DNA of 64,000 nucleotides, from assembly GCF_026914185.1 (NCBI RefSeq), contig NC_070566.1, positions 4,526,001 through 4,590,000 of the forward strand. Reading direction: 5' to 3'. The notes under the pieces were generated by a model that made no database searches, was not told the DNA's origin, and worked only from the letters and a program-made list of their open reading frames with translations. Both the position numbers and the translations under genes were made by a program. The DNA is from Puccinia triticina (Eukaryota; Basidiomycota; Pucciniomycetes; Pucciniales; Pucciniaceae). Below are positions 21,682 through 33,999 of this stretch, piece after piece (position 1 is the first letter of the stretch; the number at the start of each line of letters is the position of its first letter).

Positions 21682-24600
21682 CAGGAAGGTCTTCCTTCCA
21701 GTTGGTAGGGTTTACAGCCCTTTTGACCGGAAGGGATTCCCTCCAGTCAAAGAGGCTGTAAAGCCTCTTTGCCTGAAAGGATTCCCTTCTGGTCAAACGG
21801 GCTGTAAAGCCTCTTTGACTGGAAGGGAATTCAAAGAGGCTGTAGAGCTCCTTTGACCGGAAGAGAAGCCTTCCAGTCAAAGAGGCTGCAGAGCCTCTTC
21901 AACTGGAAGGGAATCCTTCCAGTCAAAGAGGCTGCAGAGCCTCTTCAACTGGAAGGGAATCCTTCCAGTCAAAGAGGCTGCAGAGCCTCTTCAACTGGAA
22001 GGGAATCCTTCCAGTCAAAGAGGCTGCAGAGCCTCTTCAACTGGAAGGGAATCCTTCCAGTCAAAGAGGCTGCAGAGCCTCTTCAACTGGAAGGGAATCC
22101 TTCCAGTCAAAGAGGCTGCAGAGCCTCTTCAACTGGAAGGGAATCCTTCCAGTCAAAGAGGCTGCAGAGCCTCTTCAACTGGAAGGGAATCCTTCCAGTC
22201 AAAGAGGCTGCAGAGCCTCTTCAACTGGAAGGGAATCCTTCCAGTCAAAGAGGCTGCAGAGCCTCTTCAACTGGAAGGGAATCCTTCCAGTCAAAGAGGC
22301 TGCAGAGCCTCTCTTCAACTGGAAGGGAATCCTTCCAGTCAAAGAGGCTGCAGAGCCTCTTCAACTGGAAGGGAATCCTTCCAGTCAAAGAGGCTGCAGA
22401 GCCTCTTCAACTGGAAGGGAATCCTTCCAGTCAAAGAGGCTGCAGAGCCTCTTCAACTGGAAGGGAATCCTTCCAGTCAAAGAGGCTGCAGAGCCTCTTC
22501 AACTGGAAGGGAATCCTTCCAGTCAAAGAGGCTGCAGAGCCTCTTCAACTGGAAGGGAATCCTTCCAGTCAAAGAGGCTGCAGAGCCTCTTCAACTGGAA
22601 GGGAATCCTTCCAGTCAAAGAGGCTGCAGAGCCTCTTCAACTGGAAGGGAATCCTTCCAGTCAAAGAGGCTGCAGAGCCTCTTCAACTGGAAGGGAATCC
22701 TTCCAGTCAAAGAGGCTGCAGAGCCTCTTCAACTGGAAGGGAATCCTTCCAGTCAAAGAGGCTGCAGAGCCTCTTCAACTGGAAGGGAATCCTTCCAGTC
22801 AAAGAGGCTGCAGAGCCCCTTTAACTGGAAGGGAATCCTTCCAGTCAAAGAGGCTGTAGAGCCCCTTTAACTGGAAGGGAATCCTTCCAGTCAAAGAGGC
22901 TGTAGAGCCCCTTTAACTGGAAGGGAATCCTTCCAGTCAAAGAGGCTGTAGAGCCCCTTTAACTGGAAGGGAATCCTTCCAGTCAAAGAGGCTGCAGAGC
23001 CTCTTCAACTGGAAGGGAATCCTTCCAGTCAAAGAGGCTGCAGAGCCTCTTCAACTGGAAGGGAATCCTTCCAGTCAAAGAGGCTGCAGAGCCTCTTCAA
23101 CTGGAAGGGAATCCTTCCAGTCAAAGAGGCTGCAGAGCCTCTTCAACTGGAAGGGAATCCTTCCAGTCAAAGAGGCTGCAGAGCCTCTTCAACTGGAAGG
23201 GAATCCTTCCAGTCAAAGAGGCTGCAGAGCCTCTTCAACTGGAAGGGAATCCTTCCAGTCAAAGAGGCTGCAGAGCCTCTTCAACTGGAAGGGAATCCTT
23301 CCAGTCAAAGAGGCTGCAGAGCCTCTTCAACTGGAAGGGAATCCTTCCAGTCAAAGAGGCTGCAGAGCCTCTTCAACTGGAAGGGAATCCTTCCAGTCAA
23401 AGAGGCTGCAGAGCCTCTTCAACTGGAAGGGAATCCTTCCAGTCAAAGAGGCTGCAGAGCCTCTTCAACTGGAAGGGAATCCTTCCAGTCAAAGAGGCTG
23501 CAGAGCCTCTTCAACTGGAAGGGAATCCTTCCAGTCAAAGAGGCTGCAGAGCCTCTTCAACTGGAAGGGAATCCTTCCAGTCAAAGAGGCTGCAGAGCCT
23601 CTTCAACTGGAAGGGAATCCTTCCAGTCAAAGAGGCTGCAGAGCCTCTTCAACTGGAAGGGAATCCTTCCAGTCAAAGAGGCTGCAGAGCCTCTTCAACT
23701 GGAAGGGAATCCTTCCAGTCAAAGAGGCTGCAGAGCCTCTTCAACTGGAAGGGAATCCTTCCAGTCAAAGAGGCTGTAGAGCCCCTTTAACTGGAAGGGA
23801 ATCCTTCCAGTCAAAGAGGCTGCAGAGCCCCTTTAACTGGAAGGGAATCCTTCCAGTCAAAGAGGCTGTAGAGCCCCTTTAACTGGAAGGGAATCCTTCC
23901 AGTCAAAGAGGCTGTAGAGCCCCTTTAACTGGAAGGGAATCCTTCCAGTCAAAGAGGCTGTAGAGCCCCTTTAACTGGAAGGGAATCCTTCCAGTCAAAG
24001 AGGCTGTAGAGCCCCTTTAACTGGAAGGGAATCCTTCCAGTCAAAGAGGCTGTAGAGCCCCTTTAACTGGAAGGGAATCCTTCCAGTCAAAGAGGCTGTA
24101 GAGCCCCTTTAACTGGAAGGGAATCCTTCCAGTCAAAGAGGCTGTAGAGCCCCTTTAACTGGAAGGGAATCCTTCCAGTCAAAGAGGCTGCAGAGCCTCT
24201 TCAACTGGAAGGGAATCCTTCCAGTCAAAGAGGCTGCAGAGCCTCTTCAACTGGAAGGGAATCCTTCCAGTCAAAGAGGCTGCAGAGCCTCTTCAACTGG
24301 AAGGGAATCCTTCCAGTCAAAGAGGCTGTAGAGCCCCTTTAACTGGAAGGGAATCCTTCCAGTCAAAGAGGCTGTGGAGCCCCTTTAACTGGAAGGGAAT
24401 CCTTCCAGTCAAAGAGGCTGTAGAGCCCCTTTAACTGGAAGGGAATCCTTCCAGTCAAAGAGGCTGTAGAGCCCCTTTAACTGGAAGGGAATCCTTCCAG
24501 TCAAAGAGGCTGTAGAGCCCCTTTAACTGGAAGGGAATCCTTCCAGTCAAAGAGGCTGTAGAGCCTCTTTAACTGGAAGGGAATCCTTCCAGTCAAAGAG

Positions 24601-27600
24601 GCTGTAGAGCCTCTTTAACTGGAAGGGAATCCTTCCAGTCAAAGAGGCTGTAGAGCCTCTTTAACTGGAAGGGAATCCTTCCAGTCAAAGAGGCTGTAGA
24701 GCCTCTTCAACTGGAAGGGAATCCTTCCAGTCAAAGAGGCTGCAGAGCCTCTTCAACTGGAAGGGAATCCTTCCAGTCAAAGAGGCTGCAGAGCCTCTTC
24801 AACTGGAAGGGAATCCTTCCAGTCAAAGAGGCTGCAGAGCCTCTTCAACTGGAAGGGAATCCTTCCAGTCAAAGAGGCTGCAGAGCCTCTTCAACTGGAA
24901 GGGAATCCTTCCAGTCAAAGAGGCTGCAGAGCCTCTTCAACTGGAAGGGAATCCTTCCAGTCAAAGAGGCTGCAGAGCCTCTTCAACTGGAAGGGAATCC
25001 TTCCAGTCAAAGAGGCTGCAGAGCCTCTTCAACTGGAAGGGAATCCTTCCAGTCAAAGAGGCTGCAGAGCCTCTTCAACTGGAAGGGAATCCTTCCAGTC
25101 AAAGAGGCTGCAGAGCCTCTTCAACTGGAAGGGAATCCTTCCAGTCAAAGAGGCTGCAGAGCCTCTTCAACTGGAAGGGAATCCTTCCAGTCAAAGAGGC
25201 TGCAGAGCCTCTTCAACTGGAAGGGAATCCTTCCAGTCAAAGAGGCTGCAGAGCCTCTTCAACTGGAAGGGAATCCTTCCAGTCAAAGAGGCTGCAGAGC
25301 CTCTTCAACTGGAAGGGAATCCTTCCAGTCAAAGAGGCTGCAGAGCCTCTTCAACTGGAAGGGAATCCTTCCAGTCAAAGAGGCTGCAGAGCCTCTTCAA
25401 CTGGAAGGGAATCCTTCCAGTCAAAGAGGCTGCAGAGCCTCTTCAACTGGAAGGGAATACTTCCAGTCAAAGAGGCTGCAGAGCCTCTTCAACTGGAAGG
25501 GAATCCTTCCAGTCAAAGAGGCTGCAGAGCCTCTTCAACTGGAAGGGAATCCTTCCAGTCAAAGAGGCTGCAGAGCCTCTTCAACTGGAAGGGAATCCTT
25601 CCAGTCAAAGAGGCTGCAGAGCCTCTTCAACTGGAAGGGAATCCTTCCAGTCAAAGAGGCTGCAGAGCCTCTTCAACTGGAAGGGAATCCTTCCAGTCAA
25701 AGAGGCTGCAGAGCCTCTTCAACTGGAAGGGAATCCTTCCGGTCAAAGAGGCTGCAGAGCCTCTTCAACTGGAAGGGAATCCTTCCAGTCAAAGAGGCTG
25801 CAGAGCCTCTTCAACTGGAAGGGAATCCTGCCAGTCAAAGAGGCTGCAGAGCCTCTTCAACTGGAAGGGAATCCTTCCAGTCAAAGAGGCTGCAGAGCCT
25901 CTTCAACTGGAAGGGAATCCTTCCAGTCAAAGAGGCTGCAGAGCCTCTTCAACTGGAAGGGAATCCTTCCAGTCAAAGAGGCTGCAGAGCCCCTTTAACT
26001 GGAAGGGAATCCTTCCAGTCAAAGAGGCTGTAGAGCCCCTTTAACTGGAAGGGAATCCTTCCAGTCAAAGAGGCTGTAGAGCCCCTTTAACTGGAAGGGA
26101 ATCCTTCCAGTCAAAGAGGCTGTAGAGCCCCTTTAACTGGAAGGGAATCCTTCCAGTCAAAGAGGCTGTAGAGCCCCTTTAACTGGAAGGGAATCCTTCC
26201 AGTCAAAGAGGCTGCAGAGCCTCTTCAACTGGAAGGGAATCCTTCCAGTCAAAGAGGCTGCAGAGCCTCTTCAACTGGAAGGGAATCCTTCCAGTCAAAG
26301 AGGCTGTAGAGCCCCTTTAACTGGAAGGGAATCCTTCCAGTCAAAGAGGCTGTAGAGCCCCTTTAACTGGAAGGGAATCCTTCCAGTCAAAGAGGCTGTA
26401 GAGCCCCTTTAACTGGAAGGGAATCCTTCCAGTCAAAGAGGCTGTAGAGCCCCTTTAACTGGAAGGGAATCCTTCCAGTCAAAGAGGCTGTAGAGCCCCT
26501 TTAACTGGAAGGGAATCCTTCCAGTCAAAGAGGCTGTAGAGCCCCTTTAACTGGAAGGGAATCCTTCCAGTCAAAGAGGCTGTAGAGCCCCTTTAACTGG
26601 AAGGGAATCCTTCCAGTCAAAGAGGCTGTAGAGCCCCTTTAACTGGAAGGGAATCCTTCCAGTCAAAGAGGCTGTAGAGCCCCTTTAACTGGAAGGGAAT
26701 CCTTCCAGTCAAAGAGGCTGTAGAGCCCCTTTAACTGGAAGGGAATCCTTCCAGTCAAAGAGGCTGTAGAGCCCCTTTAACTGGAAGGGAATCCTTCCAG
26801 TCAAAGAGGCTGTAGAGCCCCTTTAACTGGAAGGGAATCCTTCCAGTCAAAGAGGCTGTAGAGCCCCTTTAACTGGAAGGGAATCCTTCCAGTCAAAGAG
26901 GCTGCAGAGCCTCTTCAACTGGAAGGGAATCCTTCCAGTCAAAGAGGCTGCAGAGCCTCTTCAACTGGAAGGGAATCCTTCCAGTCAAAGAGGCTGTAGA
27001 GCCCCTTTAACTGGAAGGGAATCCTTCCAGTCAAAGAGGCTGTAGAGCCCCTTTAACTGGAAGGGAATCCTTCCAGTCAAAGAGGCTGTAGAGCCCCTTT
27101 AACTGGAAGGGAATCCTTCCAGTCAAAGAGGCTGTAGAGCCCCTTTAACTGGAAGGGAATCCTTCCAGTCAAAGAGGCTGTAGAGCCCCTTTAACTGGAA
27201 GGGAATCCTTCCAGTCAAAGAGGCTGTAGAGCCCCTTTAACTGGAAGGGAATCCTTCCAGTCAAAGAGGCTGTAGAGCCCCTTTAACTGGAAGGGAATCC
27301 TTCCAGTCAAAGAGGCTGTAGAGCCCCTTTAACTGGAAGGGAATCCTTCCAGTCAAAGAGGCTGTAGAGCCCCTTTAACTGGAAGGGAATCCTTCCAGTC
27401 AAAGAGGCTGTAGAGCCCCTTTAACTGGAAGGGAATCCTTCCAGTCAAAGAGGCTGTAGAGCCCCTTTAACTGGAAGGGAATCCTTCCAGTCAAAGAGGC
27501 TGTAGAGCCCCTTTAACTGGAAGGGAATCCTTCCAGTCAAAGAGGCTGTAGAGCCCCTTTAACTGGAAGGGAATCCTTCCAGTCAAAGAGGCTGTAGAGC

Positions 27601-28494
27601 CCCTTTAACTGGAAGGGAATCCTTCCAGTCAAAGAGGCTGTAGAGCCCCTTTAACTGGAAGGGAATCCTTCCAGTCAAAGAGGCTGTAGAGCCCCTTTAA
27701 CTGGAAGGGAATCCTTCCAGTCAAAGAGGCTGTAGAGCCCCTTTAACTGGAAGGGAATCCTTCCAGTCAAAGAGGCTGTAGAGCCCCTTTAACTGGAAGG
27801 GAATCCTTCCAGTCAAAGAGGCTGTAGAGCCCCTTTAACTGGAAGGGAATCCTTCCAGTCAAAGAGGCTGTAGAGCCCCTTTAACTGGAAGGGAATCCTT
27901 CCAGTCAAAGAGGCTGTAGAGCCCCTTTAACTGGAAGGGAATCCTTCCAGTCAAAGAGGCTGTAGAGCCCCTTTAACTGGAAGGGAATCCTTCCAGTCAA
28001 AGAGGCTGTAGAGCCCCTTTAACTGGAAGGGAATCCTTCCAGTCAAAGAGGCTGTAGAGCCCCTTTAACTGGAAGGGAATCCTTCCAGTCAAAGAGGCTG
28101 TAGAGCCCCTTTAACTGGAAGGGAATCCTTCCAGTCAAAGAGGCTGTAGAGCCCCTTTAACTGGAAGGGAATCCTTCCAGTCAAAGAGGCTGTAGAGCCC
28201 CTTCGACCAGAAGGGAATCCTTCCAGTCAAAGAGGCTGTAGAGCCCCTTCGACCAGAAGGGAATCCTTCCACTCAAAGAGGCTGCAGAGCCCCTTCAACC
28301 AGAAGGGAATCCTTCCAGTCAAAGAGGCTGCAGAGCCTCTTTGACCAAAAGGGAATCCTTCCAGTCAAAGAGGCTGCAGAGCCTCTTTGACCAAAAGGGA
28401 ATCCTTCCAGTCAAAGAGGCTGCAGAGCCTCTTTGACCAAAAGGGAATCCTTCCAGTTGAAGAGGCTGTAGAGCTCCTTTGACCGGAAGGGAAT
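21682..28494. repeat. 46-bp satellite array, about 144 units, each an inverted repeat
   Basis: The unit is 46 bp. CTTCCAGTCAAAGAGGCT is followed four bases later by AGCCTCTTCAACTGGAAG, so each unit can form a near-perfect hairpin. Central units are almost identical. Edge units (21682-21850 and 28200-28494) are diverged, with GACCGGAAG, GACCAGAAG or GACCAAAAG endings. Three unit variants occur in blocks: gctgcagagcctcttcaac, gctgtagagcccctttaac and gctgtagagcctctttaac. The long open frames through the array arise only because 46 is not a multiple of three and the unit lacks stops. Confidence 0.95.
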
Positions 28495-29328
28495 GAACAA
28501 TTCAGCAATAGGGATTCATATAATTCCATTTTGTTAAGAAAATCAGTGTGCAATCAGCCACTTGACACCTTGGACAACTAGCTCCCGGTGCTCCCCCAGG
28601 ACATATGCAACATAAATTCTTGCATATTCCAAGCTCCTTGATGGGAAATGAGAGTTCTTTTAGACACAATTTACAATTTTTTTACTTTCTTTGAGGAGCA
28701 ATGTCAGTGTATAGGGCTTTGCCAGTAGATCTTGCTGGATCAGTGGGTGGAGGACTGGGAATTTCTGGAGCTTTCCTGCTCAAATAGAGCTCGGCCTTCT
28801 CACCTCCTCAGATAACAAAAAGCATTTCAGCTTTCAGAAATAATAAGATTTAAGGGAAAATCTATTGAACAAAATTCACTTGAATTGTAGGTGGTTTCTT
28901 GAAGCAAAGGTCCATTGACTTCATCTGTGTCTGGATAAAAATTTACATCCGGGTAAGTTTCAATTTTATTGGAGTAATCAAAAAATGCTGATCCGGTGAC
29001 TTTCCAGGTTAATTTAGGTATTTTCAGCAACCGCCAAACTACAACAACAGGAATCGTTGTGATTTAAACCTATTTCTAGATCCTTCTTGCAAACCCTTTA
29101 TTGAGCTGATTCACTCATGTAAAAATTGTTCAACCTTTTCAAATTTCCTCCACTCATACAATATTATACTTTTCCTCAACACTGATTCATTGTTTATTTC
29201 AAAATCATCTGATGTCCCCAAAAAAAATGGTTTAACTTATTAGATCATATTTTTTCAGTGGCTGTGAGGGAGACTTTGAAATAGTGTCTGAATTAAACCT
29301 GATCTTAATGCACAGTCTGAGACAAGCA
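28495..29328. other. Unique sequence upstream of a Helitron 3' end
   Basis: No confident gene. A minus-strand open stretch at 28827-29030 (for example FYPDTDEVNGPLLQETTY) has protein-like composition and could be a captured exon. No start or splice signal fixes it. Confidence 0.3.
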
Positions 29329-29354
29329 GCGGCAAAGCCGCCCTAAAAGTCTAG
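29329..29354 (+). other. Helitron 3' terminus (probably non-autonomous element)
   Basis: GCGGC, loop AAA, GCCGC (29329-29341), then nine bases and CTAG (29351-29354) followed by T. The architecture matches 48470-48494. The 5' end of the element was not found. Confidence 0.7.
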
Positions 29355-30241
29355 TACTGTGAAACTCAGTAAGTGGTCTGTGATCCTGAAGAGTATGAAG
29401 CCTGCAGCCAAGCCTTATTGTTGTCAGCCAAGGACAGGAATTCATGTTTGAGATTGTTTTTAAAGAGTCTAGCCTTTTTCTTAACACTTTTACAATCACA
29501 GTGGTGCACTTGTGGGGATCATTACCATGCAGCAATCACTTGTCAACAAACTCAGCATCACTTTGAAGAAGCCAAATACTGTTAACATTCACAAAAATCT
29601 GGCCTTTACATATTGATGGATAGCCAAAATGGAAAACTTGCCTGCCAAGTTTCTTGTCTTTACTGGTAATTTCAGCTTGTTGGAATCATGATGAAGAACT
29701 TCTGCTTTGCTTGCTGTTTTTAGTCAGATGAATCCACAATATTTTCTTGCAACTGGTTACAAGGCTTTTCCAGGTCCCAACAAGCAAGGGCAAAACCACT
29801 GCGCTGCATAAAGCTCAGCAGAATTTTGCAAGCTTTGCTGCACTTCTTAGTAGCAATTTTCCGCTGCCACTGCCACTATTTGGAATGAGGGGGGATTTTT
29901 CGCAAATAAAAGCAGGGAAGAAGTGGGCAGTGCAGCATGATTTTCATGCTTATCAATTGAGGGGGACAGCTTAAAAGCAGGGAAAATTTGGGGCTATATT
30001 TTTGTGGAGGAGGAGAAGAAAAAATGACAAAACACCCAAAAACTGGGCAGGCAGAGTCAAAAAATATATTTATAATTTTTTCTTTGGCTTAATCTTTTGG
30101 GTTTGCATGAATTTTGGGTTTTCACCAGCAAGTTCAATAACAGCTTGGCAATCCTCAAATTGTTGGAATATATGCTTCAAGCTCCATTTGAGGGGCCAAG
30201 CTATATGATCTAATATCCAAATATCACCAGTAAGACCAACT
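29355..30241. other. Intergenic
   Basis: No supported gene. Short open frames on both strands lack motifs. T-rich and purine-rich tracts lie near 30040-30090. Confidence 0.4.
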
Positions 30242-31317
30242 GTGTGTTTAGCTCAGTGGTATAAGAGCAGCTCTCATGAATGTAGAAGGTTGCACCAGGA
30301 AAAAAAAGCAGTCACTTGATGGCAAGTGACATTATGCAGCTTTGTTTTCAGCTCCAACACTGCTCCAATGCTACTCCTCTCCACAAGCAAATCTAGGGCT
30401 CACATGACAGGTGTCAGGATCAAAGCACTCAATGTGACAAAACCAGATGATGCTCAGCTTTGGCCCTGGCCCAGCTGATGCTCAGCTTTTACCCTGGCTC
30501 AGCTGATGCTCAGCTTTTACCCTGGCTCAGCTGATGCTCAGTTTTTGCCCTGGCCCAGCCAATGCTCAGATTTGGCACCGGCCACCTGATCATAATCTTT
30601 GACCCTGGCACAGCTGATTCTCAGCCTTGGCCATGGCACAGCTGATTCTCAGCCTTGGCCATGGCACAGCTGATTCTCATCCTTGGCCATGGCACAGCTG
30701 ATTCTCAGCCTTGGCCATGGCACAGCTGATGCTCAGCCTTGTCCATGGCTCAGCTGATGCTCAGCTTTGGCCCTAGCCTAGCTGATTTTCAGCTCTGGTC
30801 CTGTCCAAGCTGATTCCCATCTTTTTCCCTGGCCTGGCTCAGCTGATACTCAGCTGGCCAGCTAGCCCAGGACTGGGCCAAAGCTGAGGATCAGCTGGGA
30901 CAGGACTAGGAGAAGGCTGAGAAAGGACTGGTACAAAGCTGAGCATCAGCTGCGCCAGGACTAGTACAAAGCTGAGCATCACCTGGGCAAGGAATGGTCA
31001 AACGGCTTTATTCCAATTCTGAGAGTGAGCTGTGTGGAAAAGCTGAGTATGAGATGGGCAGAAAAGCTGAGTATGAGCTGGGTGCCAAAGCTGAGTATCA
31101 GCTGGGCAGAACAGAGGATCAGTTGGGCTCATCAAAAACTGAACAGGACCTCCTTGGTAAATTTTGGAAGTTAAGGAGATGGTTGGGAGATTGGGGTAGA
31201 TAGTGGATAGATATTGGCTAGATGGTGGGTAGCTGGCTGTAGCTGGTGTAATGTCACTTGTCATCAACTGACTATTTTATTTTCCTGGTGTTGTGGGTTC
31301 AAATCCCACAACACACA
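30242..31317 (+). tRNA. tRNA-like gene split by a transposon (probable pseudogene)
   Basis: The 5' part (30242-30292) has acceptor GTGTGTT, TA, D-stem GCTC/GAGC around AGTGGTATAA, then an anticodon-arm-length stretch. The 3' part (31293-31317) has T-arm GTGGG-TTCAAAT-CCCAC, acceptor AACACAC (perfect complement of GTGTGTT) and discriminator A. Without the insert, 23 nt separate the D and T stems, as in a standard class I tRNA. The anticodon stem pairs poorly and T33 is not clear, so the anticodon cannot be read. It could be a tRNA pseudogene or a tRNA-derived SINE head. Confidence 0.55.
30293..31290. mobile_element. CACTA-like non-autonomous element, 998 bp, TSD TTG
   Basis: The ends are CACCAGGAAAA and TTTTCCTGGTG. 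The inverted repeats continue for about 48 bp (GTCACTTGATGGCAAGTGACA against its partner). TTG is duplicated at 30290-30292 and 31291-31293. The interior has subterminal repeats of 'CAGCTGATGCTCAGCTTT' type on the left (about 30440-30850) and the opposite orientation, 'AAGCTGAGCATCAGCTGG', on the right (about 30870-31130). A 3-bp duplication, a CAC-start terminus and subterminal repeats are the hallmarks of CACTA/EnSpm elements. No transposase is present. Confidence 0.75.
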
Positions 31318-32414
31318 ATTCTTTTCACCTGAGTAATTTCAACACAAGTAACCCACCCAACTTAACCTTTTTGCTTAGCCACATGCGGCTACTGATACAC
31401 CATTCAATTGTTCCAATAGAAATTCCAGTCCCACATACATTGGCTGTGGCTGAGAAGGTGAATTTTACAGTGACAGAGCTTGCTTGACCAGCAAGATAGT
31501 CACAAGCCAAGGATGCCAAGATAGGGAAGTCCTCACAATGGATCTAAATGTCATTTTGGAGAAATAAGATGTCAGTTTGGGGTGGCAAGTACTCTTAGGA
31601 CTTGTGAAAAACTGATGCTTACTTTCCAATCAGTAAAGGGAAGCCCTGACCCATTGAGCGGCACATGCTGGTCATCAAGCTGGACTTTCCAAGCTCGGCA
31701 GGCAGTATATACTGACTAACCGGCTTGTAAAACCCCAGCTGGATGGTCACTATGTACTGTTCATCAACGCGGGAATTTTCCATTGCAATTTACAGTACCA
31801 ACAGGTCTGAGAATCTGGGAAAGGCCCAGGCCAATTTCCAGCATGTACACTGGTCATTCATCTGGTTGTTTCCCAGCACAGCAACCTCTGGAGGATGTCT
31901 TTCACCACTCAATGCCTAATGAACACCTGCCATAAAATGGAGATCCCCACCCCTCCAGTCAGTGGCCAGAACACACCAGTCATCATGTGGAGAATCCCTC
32001 CACTCAATGGAATCAAAAATCAGTCATGAAGTGGAGGATGTCTCCACTTGATGGGCAGTAACTTGTATATTTTCATTGAGTGGGCACACCCTCCCCTCAA
32101 TCTTTTTCCAGCAGTAATCAAGTGGAGGGAATCTCAAGTCCATTACTGCACACCCTAATCATAGAGTGGAGGGTGTCTCAACTTTATGTCTAGTAAACAG
32201 GGGTAAGTGTAGAATCTCAGGGTGTACCAAGCATCAATTGGAGGTACCTTCAACTAAATTACCAGTGTGTACGCCATGGAGTGAATCAAAGATCAGCCTT
32301 AGTTGAACATAAGTTCAACAAATTTGAAGCCTGAATCACACATGCTCACACAGCTGAAATCAGCTAGTGTTACCCAAGAAACGTACAGCTTGACACTCTC
32401 TAGAGGGTGCCACA
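31318..32414. other. Intergenic with degenerate hairpin-type repeats
   Basis: From about 31620 to 32290 there are recurring, diverged 'TCA-TCAAGTGGAGG' and 'CCTCCACTCAATGG' words in both orientations. They resemble decayed forms of the hairpin minisatellite carried by the neighbouring hAT element. No gene seen. Confidence 0.45.
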
Positions 32415-33434
32415 TAGAGATCGCCAAGTGGACCCGGGTACCCGGGTACCCGTGGTGGGTGCGGGTACCTGCGGTCATTTTGGGCATATTTAGATACCCG
32501 GACTTGGACCCGGCACCCGTAGGGCAGGTACCGGCGGTACCTGTGGCGGGTATCACGGGTACTGCCTACGATTCAACCCTCTAGCCGGTCTATGCCGGCT
32601 TTGAGGGTGGTTTAACCTCTTGATGACCGACACAGACTGGTCATCAAGGGTGTATATACCCTCTCAATGCCTGACCTGGGCTGGGTATTGAGAGGGTGTA
32701 TGTATACCCTCTTGATGTCCGGTCTGTGCTGGACACCCAGAGGGCATACAGTCTTGATGACTGGCACAGACCGGACATCGAGAGGGTGTGTGCATACCCT
32801 CCCAATGTCCGGTCTTAGCCGGTCATCAAGAGTTTACACCACCCTTGAAGCCGGCATAGACCGTCATTGAGGGTGTATATACCCTCTTGGTGCCTGTTCT
32901 GGGCCGGATATCAACAGGGTATGTCTGTGTGTGAATTCTTGATGTCCGGTCTGGGCCCGACATTGAGAGTGGATGGGCATACATACACCCTCCCAATGTC
33001 CGCTCTGTGCCGGACATCAAGAGTGTATTCCCCCCTTGGTGTCCAGCACATACCGGACATCAAGAAGAGGGCATACATACACCCTCCCAATGTCCGCTCT
33101 GTGCTGGACATCAAGAGTGTATGCCCCCTTGGTGTCAAGAACATACCGGACATCAAGAGGGCATACATACACCCTCCCAATGTCCACTCTGTGCCAGACA
33201 TCAAGAGTGTACATATGCCCTCTATGTGCTGGACACCAAGAGGGTTAGGTTAGCGGGGGCCATGATCGCGCTGCAAAAGGTCTTCTGCAACTGCTTGTCT
33301 CCAGACCTTTTGCAGCAGGTACCTGGACGGGTACCCGCCATCCAAAATTTACATACCCGGACCCGCGGGCGGGTACCCGCCGAGGGCTGGCGGGTACCCA
33401 CCCACGGATACCGGGTACCCACGGGCAATCTCTA
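32415..33434. mobile_element. hAT-like non-autonomous element, 1,020 bp, 8-bp TSD GTGCCACA
   Basis: GTGCCACA is duplicated exactly at 32407-32414 and 33435-33442. The ends are TAGAGATCGCC and GGCAATCTCTA, a hAT-style TIR. Inside each end are CGGGTACC-rich arms. The centre (about 32570-33250) is an array of inverted-repeat units such as CCCTCTTGATGTCCGG and CCGGACATCAAGAGGG. No transposase gene is present. A second member with its own 8-bp TSD is at 51079-51785. Confidence 0.85.
32570..33250. repeat. Hairpin minisatellite inside the hAT element
   Basis: Alternating forward and reverse halves of 'CCTC(T/C)TGATG(T/A)CCGGTC' separated by ATACAC-type spacers, with about ten hairpin-capable units. 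Open frames here on both strands are repeat artefacts. Confidence 0.8.
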
Positions 33435-33581
33435 GTGCCACACATCCCCCCCCTGGTGAGATCTATTGTACTAGAGGAACCCATTAGCCAAGAAATATTG
33501 GAAACCTTTTTGCCACCATAGACAAGGAGCTTGGAGAGGTGAAACATGCAGCACATTGAGAAAAGAAAACCTAGTCAAAAT

Positions 33582-33690
33582 TAGAGATTGCCAAGTGGAC
33601 CCGCGTGTGGGTGCCGTGTACAGGTCCGGGTGCGTGATTTTGGGCAAAAAAGCACCAGGTACCTGGTGTGGTAGACGGAAAAGTGAAAAA
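33582..33690 (+). mobile_element. Solitary left end of the same hAT family
   Basis: TAGAGATTGCCAAGTGGACCC at 33582 followed by GGGTGCCGTGTACAGG-type arm sequence. No matching right end nearby, so it is a truncated copy. Confidence 0.6.
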
Positions 33691-33999
33691 TCAAAAGTTT
33701 TTTCTCATACATATATTTACTCACCCTATGCCTCAAGATACCACCAAATGGACCTCAGAAATGGATTCTACGGCCAATTTTACCCCTATTCAACACTGGG
33801 AGCATCACTGGAACCCCGCTGGATTGGAAGTTACACCCTCTTGGACCCTCATGGACACGGCCAGCCCCAGTCATCAACCTGTCACACCCCTCAAGTCACC
33901 TTTTCCAGGTATACACATACTCAGCCCCAGCCAAACACATACTCTTTTCTATCCCTCTTATCTCCACTAGAGATGGCCCCTGTGAACCCGGGTACCTGT

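Noticed and set aside
21853..22824. 323-codon open frame in the 46-bp satellite
   Set aside because: It follows from a stop-free 46-bp unit read through three phases; the peptide is a 46-residue repeat with no independent coding signal.
21682..28494. CRISPR-like array
   Set aside because: Units are contiguous with no unique spacers, and the context is eukaryotic.
32667..33435. Several overlapping open frames on both strands
   Set aside because: All derive from the hairpin minisatellite in the hAT element.
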